Shown here one piece after another: positions 24,092-32,389 of a stretch of DNA of 64,000 nucleotides (its first letter is position 1; every line of letters begins with the position of its first letter). The position numbers and the translations under genes are program-made. This stretch comes from Dehalococcoidia bacterium. GTDB taxonomy: Bacteria; Chloroflexota; Dehalococcoidia; DSTF01; JACRBR01. A model generated the notes under the pieces. That model saw only the letters and a list, made by a program, of their open reading frames with translations, was not told where the DNA came from and made no database searches. The stretch spans positions 62,001 to 126,000 of the forward strand of contig JAKFYB010000002.1 in assembly GCA_021731085.1 (NCBI GenBank), read 5' to 3'.

Positions 24092-25024
24092 ATGCGCGGA
24101 GGATTTATCGCCGGTATCGATCTGGGCGCCACAAACGTCCGCGTCGCCATCGCGAACACCGATGGCGAGATCGAGGCGCGGCGCCACTTTCCAACACCCA
24201 CAGGCTCGCCCGAAGACATCCTGAACAAAGTCTCGCGCACCGTCGATGACCTCGTCCGGGGCGTTTGGGTTGGCGCCCGTATCGACGCCATGGGCATCGT
24301 CCTGCCGGGCATGGTCGATCCCGATGCAGGCGTCGTCGCCTCGGTCGCCAACTTGCCCGGCTGGGACAATGTCCCGCTCGACCGAATCCTCAGCGGCGGT
24401 GCGGACGGCAAGCAGCGGCGCATCGTCGCCACGGAGAACGACGCAAACGCCGCGGCGATCGGTGAGGGCTGGACGGGCGCAGCCCGCGGCCTCAAGCACT
24501 ACGTGTTCATTGCACTGGGTACTGGCATCGGCTCCGGTGTAGTCATCGACGGCAAGCTGCATCGTGGCGCACATTTCCTAGGCGGCGAGATCGCCTATTT
24601 CTCGATGACGTCTGAACAAGTACGGACCGGCGGCTGGCAGCACAATCTCGAATCGCTCGTTGGTGGCCGCGCCGCTGAGACGAAGGCCCACGCGTTACTC
24701 GGCAGCCACGCAAAGACCACCGACCTCTTTGACGCCGCACAAGCAGGGCAGCCCGAAGCGCACGAATGGCTCACACAAGTCCAGGAGTATCTCGCAATGG
24801 CCGTCGTGGACGTCTGCGCGTTGCTCGACCCTGAACTGGTGATCTTCGGCGGTGGCGTGATTGCAGCGCAGGGCGCGGCACTGCTCGATCCCGTCCGCGA
24901 GCTCGTCCATCGAAACACGCCGGTCCGCACGAAGCTCTCCGTGAGCGAGCTTGGCGAGGACGCGCAGATCATTGGCGCGATGAAGCTCGCACTCGACAAG
25001 GAAGGTGTAGTGAAGTCGGCATAG
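24092..25024 (+). CDS. ROK-family sugar kinase (glucokinase-like) lacking the zinc motif
   Basis: 310 residues. ATP-dependent phosphorylation of a hexose or amino sugar. The N-terminal phosphate loop is GIDLGATNVRV, the catalytic region is TENDANAAAIGE, and the ATP site is ALGTGIGSGVVIDG. The C-terminal FGGGV is present. The ROK zinc motif CxCGxxGCxE is replaced by TGGWQHNLES, and the histidine of GEIGH is Tyr (GGEIAYF), so substrate handling may differ. It leads a co-directional set with a ceramidase-like hydrolase 19 bases downstream. Confidence 0.85.
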   Translation: MRGGFIAGIDLGATNVRVAIANTDGEIEARRHFPTPTGSPEDILNKVSRTVDDLVRGVWVGARIDAMGIVLPGMVDPDAGVVASVANLPGWDNVPLDRILSGGADGKQRRIVATENDANAAAIGEGWTGAARGLKHYVFIALGTGIGSGVVIDGKLHRGAHFLGGEIAYFSMTSEQVRTGGWQHNLESLVGGRAAETKAHALLGSHAKTTDLFDAAQAGQPEAHEWLTQVQEYLAMAVVDVCALLDPELVIFGGGVIAAQGAALLDPVRELVHRNTPVRTKLSVSELGEDAQIIGAMKLALDKEGVVKSA

Positions 25025-25043
25025 TCACCGACTGGACCGAACG

Positions 25044-26375
25044 ATGACAAACCTCATGGTTGGCGTCGCATCCGCCATCATCACGCCGCCTGTGGGCACG
25101 TACCTCGAAGGCTACGGTGGCCGCGAGGGCGGTTCGGTCGGCGTTCACGATGATCTGTACGCCCGGGCGCTCGTCGTCGACGACGACCAAACGCAAGCCG
25201 CCATTGTCGCCTGCGACCTCATCGGTATCGACCGCCACACGACTGCCGCCGTCCGCGAACTCGTCGCCGCCAGCACGGACATTCCCTCCGCCAATGTCAT
25301 GGTGTGTGCGACTCACACCCACGCCGGACCGGTCGGCATGCACCGCCGGGACGACGAACGCCTGCGAGACGTACAGAACCGCACCATCGCCGGTGCCGTC
25401 GAGCAGGCGTGGCGAAACAAGCAGCCTGCCGTCATCAAGGCCGGTCGCGGCAGCGTCGACACGGTCAGCCAGAACCGACGCGATCCCGCGGGCCCGACTG
25501 ACGATGCTCTGCGCGTGCTGCTCTTCGACTCCCCAGACCGTGCTGCGCCCCCTGTCGCCTCTCTCATAAACTTCGCTTGTCATGCGACGGTCCTCTTCTA
25601 CACGAACGTGCAAATCAGCGCCGACTTTCCCGGCCAGGCAGTGAACACGGTGGAGCGCTTGACGGCCGCGCCGTCGATGTTCCTCCAGGGCGCTTGCGGC
25701 GATGTGAATCCGCTGTGGGTCGAGCAGGACTTCGTCGAGACAGAACGCGTCGGCACGATCGTCGGCGCCGAGGCGGCGCGGCGCATCTACGAACTACGGC
25801 CGCTCGGCCGTCAACAGCGCGTCTGGAACATCCGCTGGGACGACGTACTCGAAGCGCCTGTCAGGTCCGGCGACCTGATTGCGCCGCGTATCCGCGTCGC
25901 AAGCCGCACAGTCTCCGTGCACCTTCGAACCCTCCTGCCAGCCTCCGCCTACGACCGTCAACTGGCTGACCTTGAGGTCGAACGCCGCATGGTGCGAATT
26001 GACGACACTGACGGCCGACGCCGCCTGATGGAGAAGGTCACACGTCTGCGCGGCGAGCGTACGACATCAGAATCCCTCCACGGACCCGCAGAACTTCGTC
26101 CTGAGATACAGGCGATCTCGCTGGGCCCCGACTGCGCCATCCTCGCGCTGCCGGGCGAGTTCTTCGTCGAAACGGCGCAGGCGATTCAAGCCGCTGCTGG
26201 CATCAAGCACTTGCTCATCGCCTGCTATGCCAACCACCACGTGATGTACGTCCCGCCCAAACATGAGTTCGCCCGCGGCGGCTATGAACCCGGCGTCGCC
26301 ATCCTCGACGAAGACTCAGAAGCAGCGTTCCGCACTGCGGCCGTCGAACTCTTGAGTGAAATAGCCGTCAAGTAG
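25044..26375 (+). CDS. Neutral/alkaline non-lysosomal ceramidase-like hydrolase
   Basis: 443 residues, matching the N-terminal catalytic domain of the neutral ceramidase superfamily: VGVASAIITPPVG at the start, THTHAGP (zinc-site His), NFACHATVLF and LQGACGDVNPLW. No signal peptide is seen, so it is probably cytoplasmic, unlike secreted ceramidases. The superfamily hydrolyses amide bonds of N-acyl compounds; the true substrate is unknown. The ribosome site is weak. It follows the ROK kinase by 19 bases. Confidence 0.85.
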   Translation: MTNLMVGVASAIITPPVGTYLEGYGGREGGSVGVHDDLYARALVVDDDQTQAAIVACDLIGIDRHTTAAVRELVAASTDIPSANVMVCATHTHAGPVGMHRRDDERLRDVQNRTIAGAVEQAWRNKQPAVIKAGRGSVDTVSQNRRDPAGPTDDALRVLLFDSPDRAAPPVASLINFACHATVLFYTNVQISADFPGQAVNTVERLTAAPSMFLQGACGDVNPLWVEQDFVETERVGTIVGAEAARRIYELRPLGRQQRVWNIRWDDVLEAPVRSGDLIAPRIRVASRTVSVHLRTLLPASAYDRQLADLEVERRMVRIDDTDGRRRLMEKVTRLRGERTTSESLHGPAELRPEIQAISLGPDCAILALPGEFFVETAQAIQAAAGIKHLLIACYANHHVMYVPPKHEFARGGYEPGVAILDEDSEAAFRTAAVELLSEIAVK

Positions 26376-26441
26376 CGCGATCCAACCAACCGCTGCGAAG
26401 AACAATCGCGCGATCCCCTGTGTCTCCACCGCCGACCACAT

Positions 26442-26447
26442 TACAAT
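26442..26447 (+). promoter_or_regulatory. Leaderless-type -10 of the PIG-L deacetylase gene
   Basis: TACAAT, 7 bases before the ATG at 26455, with no ribosome site. Confidence 0.6.
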
Positions 26448-26454
26448 CACCGCC

Positions 26455-27270
26455 ATGAAGCAGGTGCTGGTCTTCGAAGCCCACGGCGACGACATGGAGT
26501 TCTTCGCCGGCGGAACCATCGCAAAGTTCGCTGCTCTCGGCCACGCGGTGACCGTCGTTTGCGCTACGGACAACGACAAGGGTTCGTTCGAGCTCTCAGC
26601 CGAGCAACTACGGGCCGTTCGCGACCGCGAGCTAAACGACGCCGCGGCCATACTTGGGATCACGCGCGTCATTCCACTTGGCTACTCGGACGGGGACCTT
26701 GCCTACGACGCTCCTCCACGCGAGCTGCGCGGCCAGTTCATGCGCATCATTCGGGAATTGACGCCCGACATTGTGATCACGTGGGATCCCCATGCGCCGT
26801 ATGAAGGCCACCCCGACCACCGTGCGGTAGCCACAGCGGCAAGCGAAGCCGCTGCGTTCTCCCATTTCCAGAACTTCTATCCGGAGCATCTCGCCCAAGG
26901 TCTCCAAACGCACTACGTGAGCGAACACTGGTTCTTCGCGAAGTCACCAAGGGATCAGAACAAGTTCGTTGATATCGACGACTTCATAGACGTCAAGATC
27001 GGGGCCCTCCACGCCCACAAGGCGCAGATGGTACTGACCGTCCGGGACATGCAGTTTGGGCTCGAGGCATCCGGCCTCAGCGTCCCATGGCTCGCGTCCC
27101 TCGATCCGCACGACTATCATGCCGTCATCGACAAGCAGATGCGCGCTGCTGGATCGGCCGTCTCGAAGCGGAGCGGACTATCTTGCCAGTACGCAGAAGG
27201 CTTTAGGCGCAGTCGTTACAACGGCATTGAGTCGCTCGCCAAGGATCAATTGATTCCGGAGGACGTCTAA
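26455..27270 (+). CDS. PIG-L/LmbE-family deacetylase
   Basis: 271 residues. Zinc-dependent N-deacetylase of GlcNAc-type substrates. The first metal motif is AHGDDMEF (residues 9-16), a variant of the usual AHPDDE with Gly for Pro; the second is HPDH near 120. The core fold is complete. It starts its own leaderless promoter and is followed without a gap by the isomerase gene (TAA then GTG). With the neighbouring kinase, isomerase and HAD genes it suggests use of an N-acetylated sugar, which is inference. Confidence 0.85.
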   Translation: MKQVLVFEAHGDDMEFFAGGTIAKFAALGHAVTVVCATDNDKGSFELSAEQLRAVRDRELNDAAAILGITRVIPLGYSDGDLAYDAPPRELRGQFMRIIRELTPDIVITWDPHAPYEGHPDHRAVATAASEAAAFSHFQNFYPEHLAQGLQTHYVSEHWFFAKSPRDQNKFVDIDDFIDVKIGALHAHKAQMVLTVRDMQFGLEASGLSVPWLASLDPHDYHAVIDKQMRAAGSAVSKRSGLSCQYAEGFRRSRYNGIESLAKDQLIPEDV

Positions 27271-28242
27271 GTGAAGCTCGGCTGCAGTTCATGGTCCTAT
27301 CACGCTGCCTTTCGCTCTGGCGAGATCGACCTCCCTCGGTTCATCGAGATCTGTGGGGACGAACTCGAACTCGACGGTGTCGAATTGGTTGATCTGCACT
27401 TCAGTTCGACTGAACCCGCATACCTTCGCCAGGTCAAGAAGCAGTGCGTCGACCAGCATCTCACGATCGCTGGTCTTGCGGTCAGCAACGATTTCGGGAG
27501 CCGCGAACGGCGCGACGCCGAGCGCCAGAAGGTCCAGCAATGGTGCGATGTTGCCGCGTATCTGGGTGCCCCAATCGTGCGCGTTTTTGCCGGATGGTCC
27601 CCGCCACCAGAGCCACCCCGCGACGACGGTCGAATTGTGGGCTTCATCAGGCGTATCGTCGGGCCGTCCAGGCCTGATCCGCGCCGCGCGTGGTCCGACA
27701 TCGCCGAGACGCTGCGACAATGCGCCGACTACGCTGCTGAACGCGGCGTGGTTCTTGCGCTCCAGAACAGCATCAGCGATGGCATTATCGGAACGCCGCC
27801 GCAGATCACGCAGATCGTCCGAGACGTCGGATCGCCGTGGCTGAAGGTCTGCCTGGACCCCGCCGATCTGCGCGACGGCACCGGTGTCGACGCGGCATTG
27901 CCGATGACCGTCCAGGCGCACGCCCGCATGCGCGAAGTCAACGATGACGGCAGTGACGCTCATATCGCGTGGCCGCTCTTGTTACCGACACTAGCGCTCG
28001 GTCGCTACCGCGGGTTCCTGCTACTCGACTACGAGGGTGTCGAGTCTCCCGAGACTGCAGTGCCGCGCGCCGTCCGTTATCTGCGCGGTCTCCTCTACGT
28101 TCTCGGTCGCCAGCAGGTTCTCGCAGAACCCGCGAGCGAAGCCGAACGCAGCACAGTCTCGGTGTTCTCACACCCGGATCTCTCTTCGGACGCCGTGACG
28201 GATGCCATCGCTCATATTCGCGGAGACGTCCTGGCTCGATGA
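27271..28242 (+). CDS. Sugar phosphate isomerase/epimerase (TIM barrel, AP-endonuclease 2 family)
   Basis: 323 residues. Xylose-isomerase-like TIM barrel: KLGCSSWSYH at strand 1, DGVELVDLHF, LAVSNDFG, PIVRVFAGW, VVLALQNSI and WLKVCLDPAD at later strands, and LLLDYEGVESPE near the end. Such enzymes are metal-dependent isomerases or epimerases of sugars and inositols. The GTG start follows the previous stop directly and has GGAGG 8 bases upstream. Its stop overlaps the next start (ATGA). Confidence 0.8.
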   Translation: MKLGCSSWSYHAAFRSGEIDLPRFIEICGDELELDGVELVDLHFSSTEPAYLRQVKKQCVDQHLTIAGLAVSNDFGSRERRDAERQKVQQWCDVAAYLGAPIVRVFAGWSPPPEPPRDDGRIVGFIRRIVGPSRPDPRRAWSDIAETLRQCADYAAERGVVLALQNSISDGIIGTPPQITQIVRDVGSPWLKVCLDPADLRDGTGVDAALPMTVQAHARMREVNDDGSDAHIAWPLLLPTLALGRYRGFLLLDYEGVESPETAVPRAVRYLRGLLYVLGRQQVLAEPASEAERSTVSVFSHPDLSSDAVTDAIAHIRGDVLAR

Positions 28243-28991
28243 TCCGCGCCGTCATCTTCGACCTTGGCCATACGCTCTGGGACATTCTCCCGGATGATGC
28301 GGGCGCGCTCGACGCCGCATATCGTGACGTGCATGCAACGCTCGTCGCCCGTGTTGGAGCCGGCATACCCGAACCACGAGCATTTCGCGATGCCGTTGCC
28401 GCAGCCCTTCGAGAGGACGCCGACACGTACTTCATGGCCGGCCACATCCTCGAACAACCGCCCACGCACATATGGGTTGAACGCGGATGCCTCGCGCTCG
28501 ACCTTCATCTCGACGAATCACTGCTCCGCGAGATCACGATCCCGCTCTTCGCGACGGAGATTGATCGACTGGCGGTCATGCCAGGGACCGTCAAGGCCGT
28601 GAAAGGCCTCAAACGAGACGGCCTTGCCCTCGGCTGCGTTACAAACACCCTCACAGACCAGGCGACGATAGAGTTGATGATTGAGAAGTACGGATTCGGC
28701 GGCCTGTTTGATACCGTGATCGTCTCAACTGAACAGGGCTACAGAAAGCCACATCCCTCCCTGTTCGAAGCAGCCGCCCGCAACCTTCAGGTCACGCATA
28801 CCGAGGCGCTGTTCGTAGGAGACAGCCCATATCACGACATTGCTGGCGCGAAAGCCGTTGGCATGTACGCTGCCCAAACGCGGCAGTACGCTACGAGGCC
28901 TTTGGTGGACGGCATCCCGGAACCAGACGCGGTCATCGACCACTTGTCAGAACTTCCTGAGGTAGTGCGCAGACTGTCGAAGACGCGCTAG
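28239..28991 (+). CDS. HAD-superfamily hydrolase
   Basis: 250 residues. Motif I is FDLGHTLWD, with Gly at the usual second-Asp position. VTNTLTD is motif II, KPHPSLFE carries the motif III Lys, and FVGDSPYHDIAGA is motif IV. A helical C1 cap lies between motifs I and II. Substrate unknown; the context suggests a sugar phosphate. It overlaps the isomerase gene by four bases (ATGA), a strong sign of coupling. Confidence 0.85.
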   Translation: MIRAVIFDLGHTLWDILPDDAGALDAAYRDVHATLVARVGAGIPEPRAFRDAVAAALREDADTYFMAGHILEQPPTHIWVERGCLALDLHLDESLLREITIPLFATEIDRLAVMPGTVKAVKGLKRDGLALGCVTNTLTDQATIELMIEKYGFGGLFDTVIVSTEQGYRKPHPSLFEAAARNLQVTHTEALFVGDSPYHDIAGAKAVGMYAAQTRQYATRPLVDGIPEPDAVIDHLSELPEVVRRLSKTR

Positions 28992-28994
28992 GCT
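28989..28994 (+). promoter_or_regulatory. Possible leaderless -10 within the HAD stop codon
   Basis: TAGGCT overlaps the TAG of the HAD gene and ends 6 bases before the ATG at 29001. Weak; read-through from the operon is an alternative. Confidence 0.3.
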
Positions 28995-29000
28995 TCACAT

Positions 29001-29546
29001 ATGTCGCGCAAGAAGCGCCAGGAGTCCTCCGACGACGACGTGACGTACTTCGTCACGAACGACATGCGCATGTTCGACGGACATCTCGATCCGGATGATT
29101 GCGAGATCCTGCGTGGCAAGCACCTCATCACGGGCGAAGACGCCCTGCGTCTGGCCGCCGAAGAGCAGGCAAGCAAAGCCGCCGGCTCTGAGGTCGGGAA
29201 GCTCTCCGCAAAGCAGGCTACACTCGAGCCCGGTAAAATCTGCCTGACACCGGAAACGACGACCGAACTCGGCAAAAACGCCATCGCGACGCTAACCCAT
29301 TACGAAGGTCTCGCGTCCGCCCTCGTCACCAGGCTGCCCATTGCGCCCGCCGTCAGGAGCGCCCGCATCGACGACAAGTGCACGTGGCGCGCCGTTGCCC
29401 GCCGCCTGCACGAATCGATGCAGAAGGAGCACCGCCTCGCGACCGGACTGTGGGAGCCCGCATCGAATCAATTGATGGGAATGGCGCTCTGCAAGGTCGC
29501 GGCGCAGACCTACGACGAGGATTTCATGGAAACGCCCTGGAACTGA
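29001..29546 (+). CDS. Conserved-looking protein of unknown function
   Basis: 181 residues, soluble, acidic, no signal peptide or membrane segment. It opens with a charged stretch (SRKKRQESSDDD), then a beta-like VTYFVTNDMRMFDGH, a helical middle (EDALRLAAEEQASKAA) and a C-terminal helical part with LMGMALCKVAAQTYDEDF. I do not recognise the family. It is 9 bases behind the HAD gene, probably its operon partner, and converges with the GGDEF gene. Confidence 0.6.
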   Translation: MSRKKRQESSDDDVTYFVTNDMRMFDGHLDPDDCEILRGKHLITGEDALRLAAEEQASKAAGSEVGKLSAKQATLEPGKICLTPETTTELGKNAIATLTHYEGLASALVTRLPIAPAVRSARIDDKCTWRAVARRLHESMQKEHRLATGLWEPASNQLMGMALCKVAAQTYDEDFMETPWN

Positions 29547-29567
29547 CTCGATTGACCCGGGAGCCGA

Positions 29568-30755
29568 CTAACCCCGAAGCCGCTCGCCTGCAGCCCGTGC
29601 CAAAGGATTGGCCCCACGCATCGCGTCGGCCTTCGCTTGCTCTTCTCGTTCACGCTTCGCTTGGTCGAGATCGCTCGTAGCGCTGTCTAGCAGGTCCTTC
29701 GCCGATGCTCCATCCTCCGGAAAACAGACGATTGCAACGGATGCCTTCAGCGGCTCCGGCGACCCGTCCTGACCAAAGATCGAGACCTGCGAAAGGCTAG
29801 CGAGGAGGCGCGTCGTCACTTGCACGGCAGCCGCGCGGTTCGTCTCCGGCAGCAAGATCGCGTACTCGTCCGGACCGATGCGCGCAACGATCTCTGGTGG
29901 CGACACGGCCTCGGCGAGCGACACTGCAGCGCTGCGAAGGAGTTTGTCGCCCATCGACTGCCCGTAGTTGCTATTGAAATCCCCGAATCCATCGATGTCC
30001 AGCACGACGAGGGACAGAATCTTCGCGTAGCGCCCGCAACGGATGAGCTCCGCCTCGATCGCTTCACCCATGTAGCGTCGGTTGTACACCCAGGTCACCG
30101 GATCGATGTCGTTGAACCGCGCCGTGTCTTCCTGTGTTGCGATGTCGCGCAGTGCAAGCGTGAAGTGCCCAACAAGGAGCTCCACAATTTCGGCATCGAC
30201 CTTCGTGTGGTCAAACGCGAACATCACGACGCCATACGGCTCCCCCTCGACGAGCATCGGCACCATCGCCACACGCTTGATACCGAGCTTGGCCTCAGCT
30301 TCCTGCACCCGCTCGGCGTCGAACGTGCCTTCCCAGAATTCGACCATCGAGTCCCGCATGACGACCTCGCCGCCTTCGATGATCAGTCGTCGGAAGTGGT
30401 TTACCGGCAGCTCCAGTTCCATCGCCGTCAAGTCTTCCTGGAACGCATCCATGACCTTCTCGAATCGAGATTCGACGATGCCCTCGAGTGGTGCTGTCGT
30501 CAGCGTGTCGCGCTTCTTGTCCAGCGTGAGGGGATACACGAAGATCGACTCCGTCACACTGGGCGCTTTCTCAAGGAATGCCGACATCATCTCGCCCGTA
30601 CTGCCGGCGCTGTGCAGGAAGAGCGACAGGATCACGAGGTCGAACAGGCGACCCTCGCGTCCTTCGGGGCGCGACATCTCAAGCGACTCGATCGCCACGA
30701 ACGGTTCGGGCGACTTCGTCTTGTCTTTCTTTGTGGTGAGCCAGTTCAAGGGCAT
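29568..30755 (-). CDS. GAF-GGDEF protein with degenerate GGDEF signature
   Basis: 395 residues. Residues about 35-205 look like a GAF-type sensor; residues 212-370 are a GGDEF domain. DPVTWVYNRRYM and the metal Asp in VLDIDGFGDF (253) are recognisable, but the signature is GPDEY (294-298) instead of GGDEF, and no RxxD inhibitory site precedes it. Diguanylate cyclase activity is therefore doubtful; it may bind nucleotide as a sensor or be a regulator. No membrane segment, so cytoplasmic. It lies 9 bases behind the repeat-protein gene and is surely co-transcribed. Confidence 0.85.
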   Translation of the reverse strand: MPLNWLTTKKDKTKSPEPFVAIESLEMSRPEGREGRLFDLVILSLFLHSAGSTGEMMSAFLEKAPSVTESIFVYPLTLDKKRDTLTTAPLEGIVESRFEKVMDAFQEDLTAMELELPVNHFRRLIIEGGEVVMRDSMVEFWEGTFDAERVQEAEAKLGIKRVAMVPMLVEGEPYGVVMFAFDHTKVDAEIVELLVGHFTLALRDIATQEDTARFNDIDPVTWVYNRRYMGEAIEAELIRCGRYAKILSLVVLDIDGFGDFNSNYGQSMGDKLLRSAAVSLAEAVSPPEIVARIGPDEYAILLPETNRAAAVQVTTRLLASLSQVSIFGQDGSPEPLKASVAIVCFPEDGASAKDLLDSATSDLDQAKREREEQAKADAMRGANPLARAAGERLRG

Positions 30756-30764
30756 CGCCCGTTC

Positions 30765-32255
30765 CTACTCTTCCTGAATCTTTATGACCATCGTCTGTTC
30801 GTTGTGCACTTCCACCAGCGTCTCGCGGCTCATCACCCGGCCGACTGCAAGCCGCAGCACCTCTGGATCAAGGGGACCGACGCTCTCGATGAGCACCATC
30901 GCAACGCCGTTGCTATAGCTAAGGAGCGACATGTCCTTCACGCTGTCGAGGCCCTGCATCGCGCGATGTAGGGGCACGAGGTCGACACCGCGTCGCTTGT
31001 CCTCGACCGTGATGCGGTACTGCCGCGGGATACGATCGTCGAGATTTCCGTCGGCATCGATTGCCCGCAAGCGCGCCGCCGGCTTTTCAGGCAGGAGCGC
31101 GGGCTCTTCCACAAGTTCCACTGCGGTGGCCGTCTGCGGTGAGGGGTCACGATAGACCGTTGGCCGTGGCGGTGCCCCAAACTGCATGCTCGAAACCTGC
31201 GGCCGGTCGTCCCATTCGTCATCATCAGCAGCGGCGGCCGAAGGCCGCACAACGCTCAGTGGCTTTGGTGCATCGCTAACCGCGCCAGCTCCGAGGAGCC
31301 GCTCCAGTTCCGCGATGCGCGCGGCCATGGCACGCACTTCGCGCTGCGCATCCTGCAACCCCTGCTCTAGCCGGAGTGCCGCGATCTCCCATGTCGAGGC
31401 TTCACCCAACAGCCGCTCGTCGCGCCCGGGCCACGGCGTTGCCTCCGGCCGCGCGTCATCATCATGCGGCGCCGCACGCAGGATCGACTCGGCTTCAGCC
31501 ACCTTGATCGCTTCCTCAACAGGGTCGGGGCTTTTGAACACGGACGAAACTGAGATCACGGCCTCATCATCGACCTCGGATGACTGCACCGCCTGAGCCT
31601 GCACCCGCCGAATCGTCGCCTCAATCGGATATTCGTCATCGTCATCGTCTGCAGCATCAACGGCAGACGATGCCTGTGCGGCCTGCGCTTGTACCCGGCG
31701 AATCGTCGCCTCGATCGGATCCTCGTCAACTTCATCGCCTGCAGCATCGACGGCAGGCGATGTCTGCGCGGCCTGCGCCTGTACTCGGCGAATCGTCGCC
31801 TCGATCGGATCCTCTTCCTGCCCAGTGACGATAGGAGCAGGTTCGGTAGTTTCGATTGCCTGTGCCTGCACGCGCCGGATCGTCGCCTCAATCGTGTCTT
31901 CGTCCGCTCCAGTCGAAGTATCAGGAGCAGCATCCGCTTCCAGCGATGTGCGCGCGGCCTGTTCCTGCACCCTCCGTATCGTCGTCTCAATCGGATCTTC
32001 GTCCTCGGGCGCAGGCGCTTGCGATGATACTGGCGCGAAATCATCGGCGTGCGCGGCTGCCTGTTCGCGCACGCGGCGTATCGTCGCCTCGATCGGATCC
32101 TCTTCCTCGGACTTTGCTTCCTCAGGCGCCGCTGCTGCCTGAGCCTCGTACGCGGCTGCCTGCGCCTGGACGCGGCGGATGGTCGCAGTGATGCGATCCA
32201 TATCGGGCGCGCTTACTTCGTCGCCCGACTGTTCTTGATCGTTGTCTCTTGCCAT
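30765..32255 (-). CDS. Seven-repeat protein with C-terminal ferredoxin-like domain (inferred)
   Basis: 496 residues, cytoplasmic. The motif IEATIRRVQAQA occurs seven times, starting at residues 22, 55, 89, 122, 151, 181 and 211; spacing is 33, 34, 33, 29, 30, 30. Acidic Pro/Ala-rich spacers separate the short amphipathic helices. A coiled coil follows (about 290-321), then a disordered linker, then a C-terminal domain (about 410-496) with alternating strands and helices (RQYRITVEDK, VAMVLIES, QTMVIKIQE). No known family is recognised. AGGAG lies about 12 bases before the ATG. It is the first gene of an operon with the GAF-GGDEF protein, so a scaffold or localisation factor for that protein is a reasonable guess. 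Confidence 0.75.
   Translation of the reverse strand: MARDNDQEQSGDEVSAPDMDRITATIRRVQAQAAAYEAQAAAAPEEAKSEEEDPIEATIRRVREQAAAHADDFAPVSSQAPAPEDEDPIETTIRRVQEQAARTSLEADAAPDTSTGADEDTIEATIRRVQAQAIETTEPAPIVTGQEEDPIEATIRRVQAQAAQTSPAVDAAGDEVDEDPIEATIRRVQAQAAQASSAVDAADDDDDEYPIEATIRRVQAQAVQSSEVDDEAVISVSSVFKSPDPVEEAIKVAEAESILRAAPHDDDARPEATPWPGRDERLLGEASTWEIAALRLEQGLQDAQREVRAMAARIAELERLLGAGAVSDAPKPLSVVRPSAAAADDDEWDDRPQVSSMQFGAPPRPTVYRDPSPQTATAVELVEEPALLPEKPAARLRAIDADGNLDDRIPRQYRITVEDKRRGVDLVPLHRAMQGLDSVKDMSLLSYSNGVAMVLIESVGPLDPEVLRLAVGRVMSRETLVEVHNEQTMVIKIQEE
31590..32192 (-). repeat. Coding tandem repeat (seven units, last three with 90-base period)
   Basis: Seven units of 87-102 bases encode IEATIRRVQAQA plus spacer. 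Units 5, 6 and 7 are spaced exactly 90 bases, and the DNA at 31697-31724 and 31787-31814 is nearly identical, so duplication is recent. Copy number may vary between strains. Confidence 0.8.
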
Positions 32256-32374
32256 AGGTGCCGTGACTCCTGGCCAGCTTGCCGCAGGGAAGCCCTATTG
32301 GATTCTCGGCACCGCAGGAACCTGCCAACACGCCTCTCCCGCACAGCTTCGAGCCGAATCCGGCCTCATTCGGC

Positions 32375-32380
32375 TACAAT
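32375..32380 (+). promoter_or_regulatory. Leaderless-type -10 of aroQ
   Basis: TACAAT, 9 bases before the ATG at 32390, without a ribosome site. Confidence 0.6.
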
Positions 32381-32389
32381 GCCGCCCAT

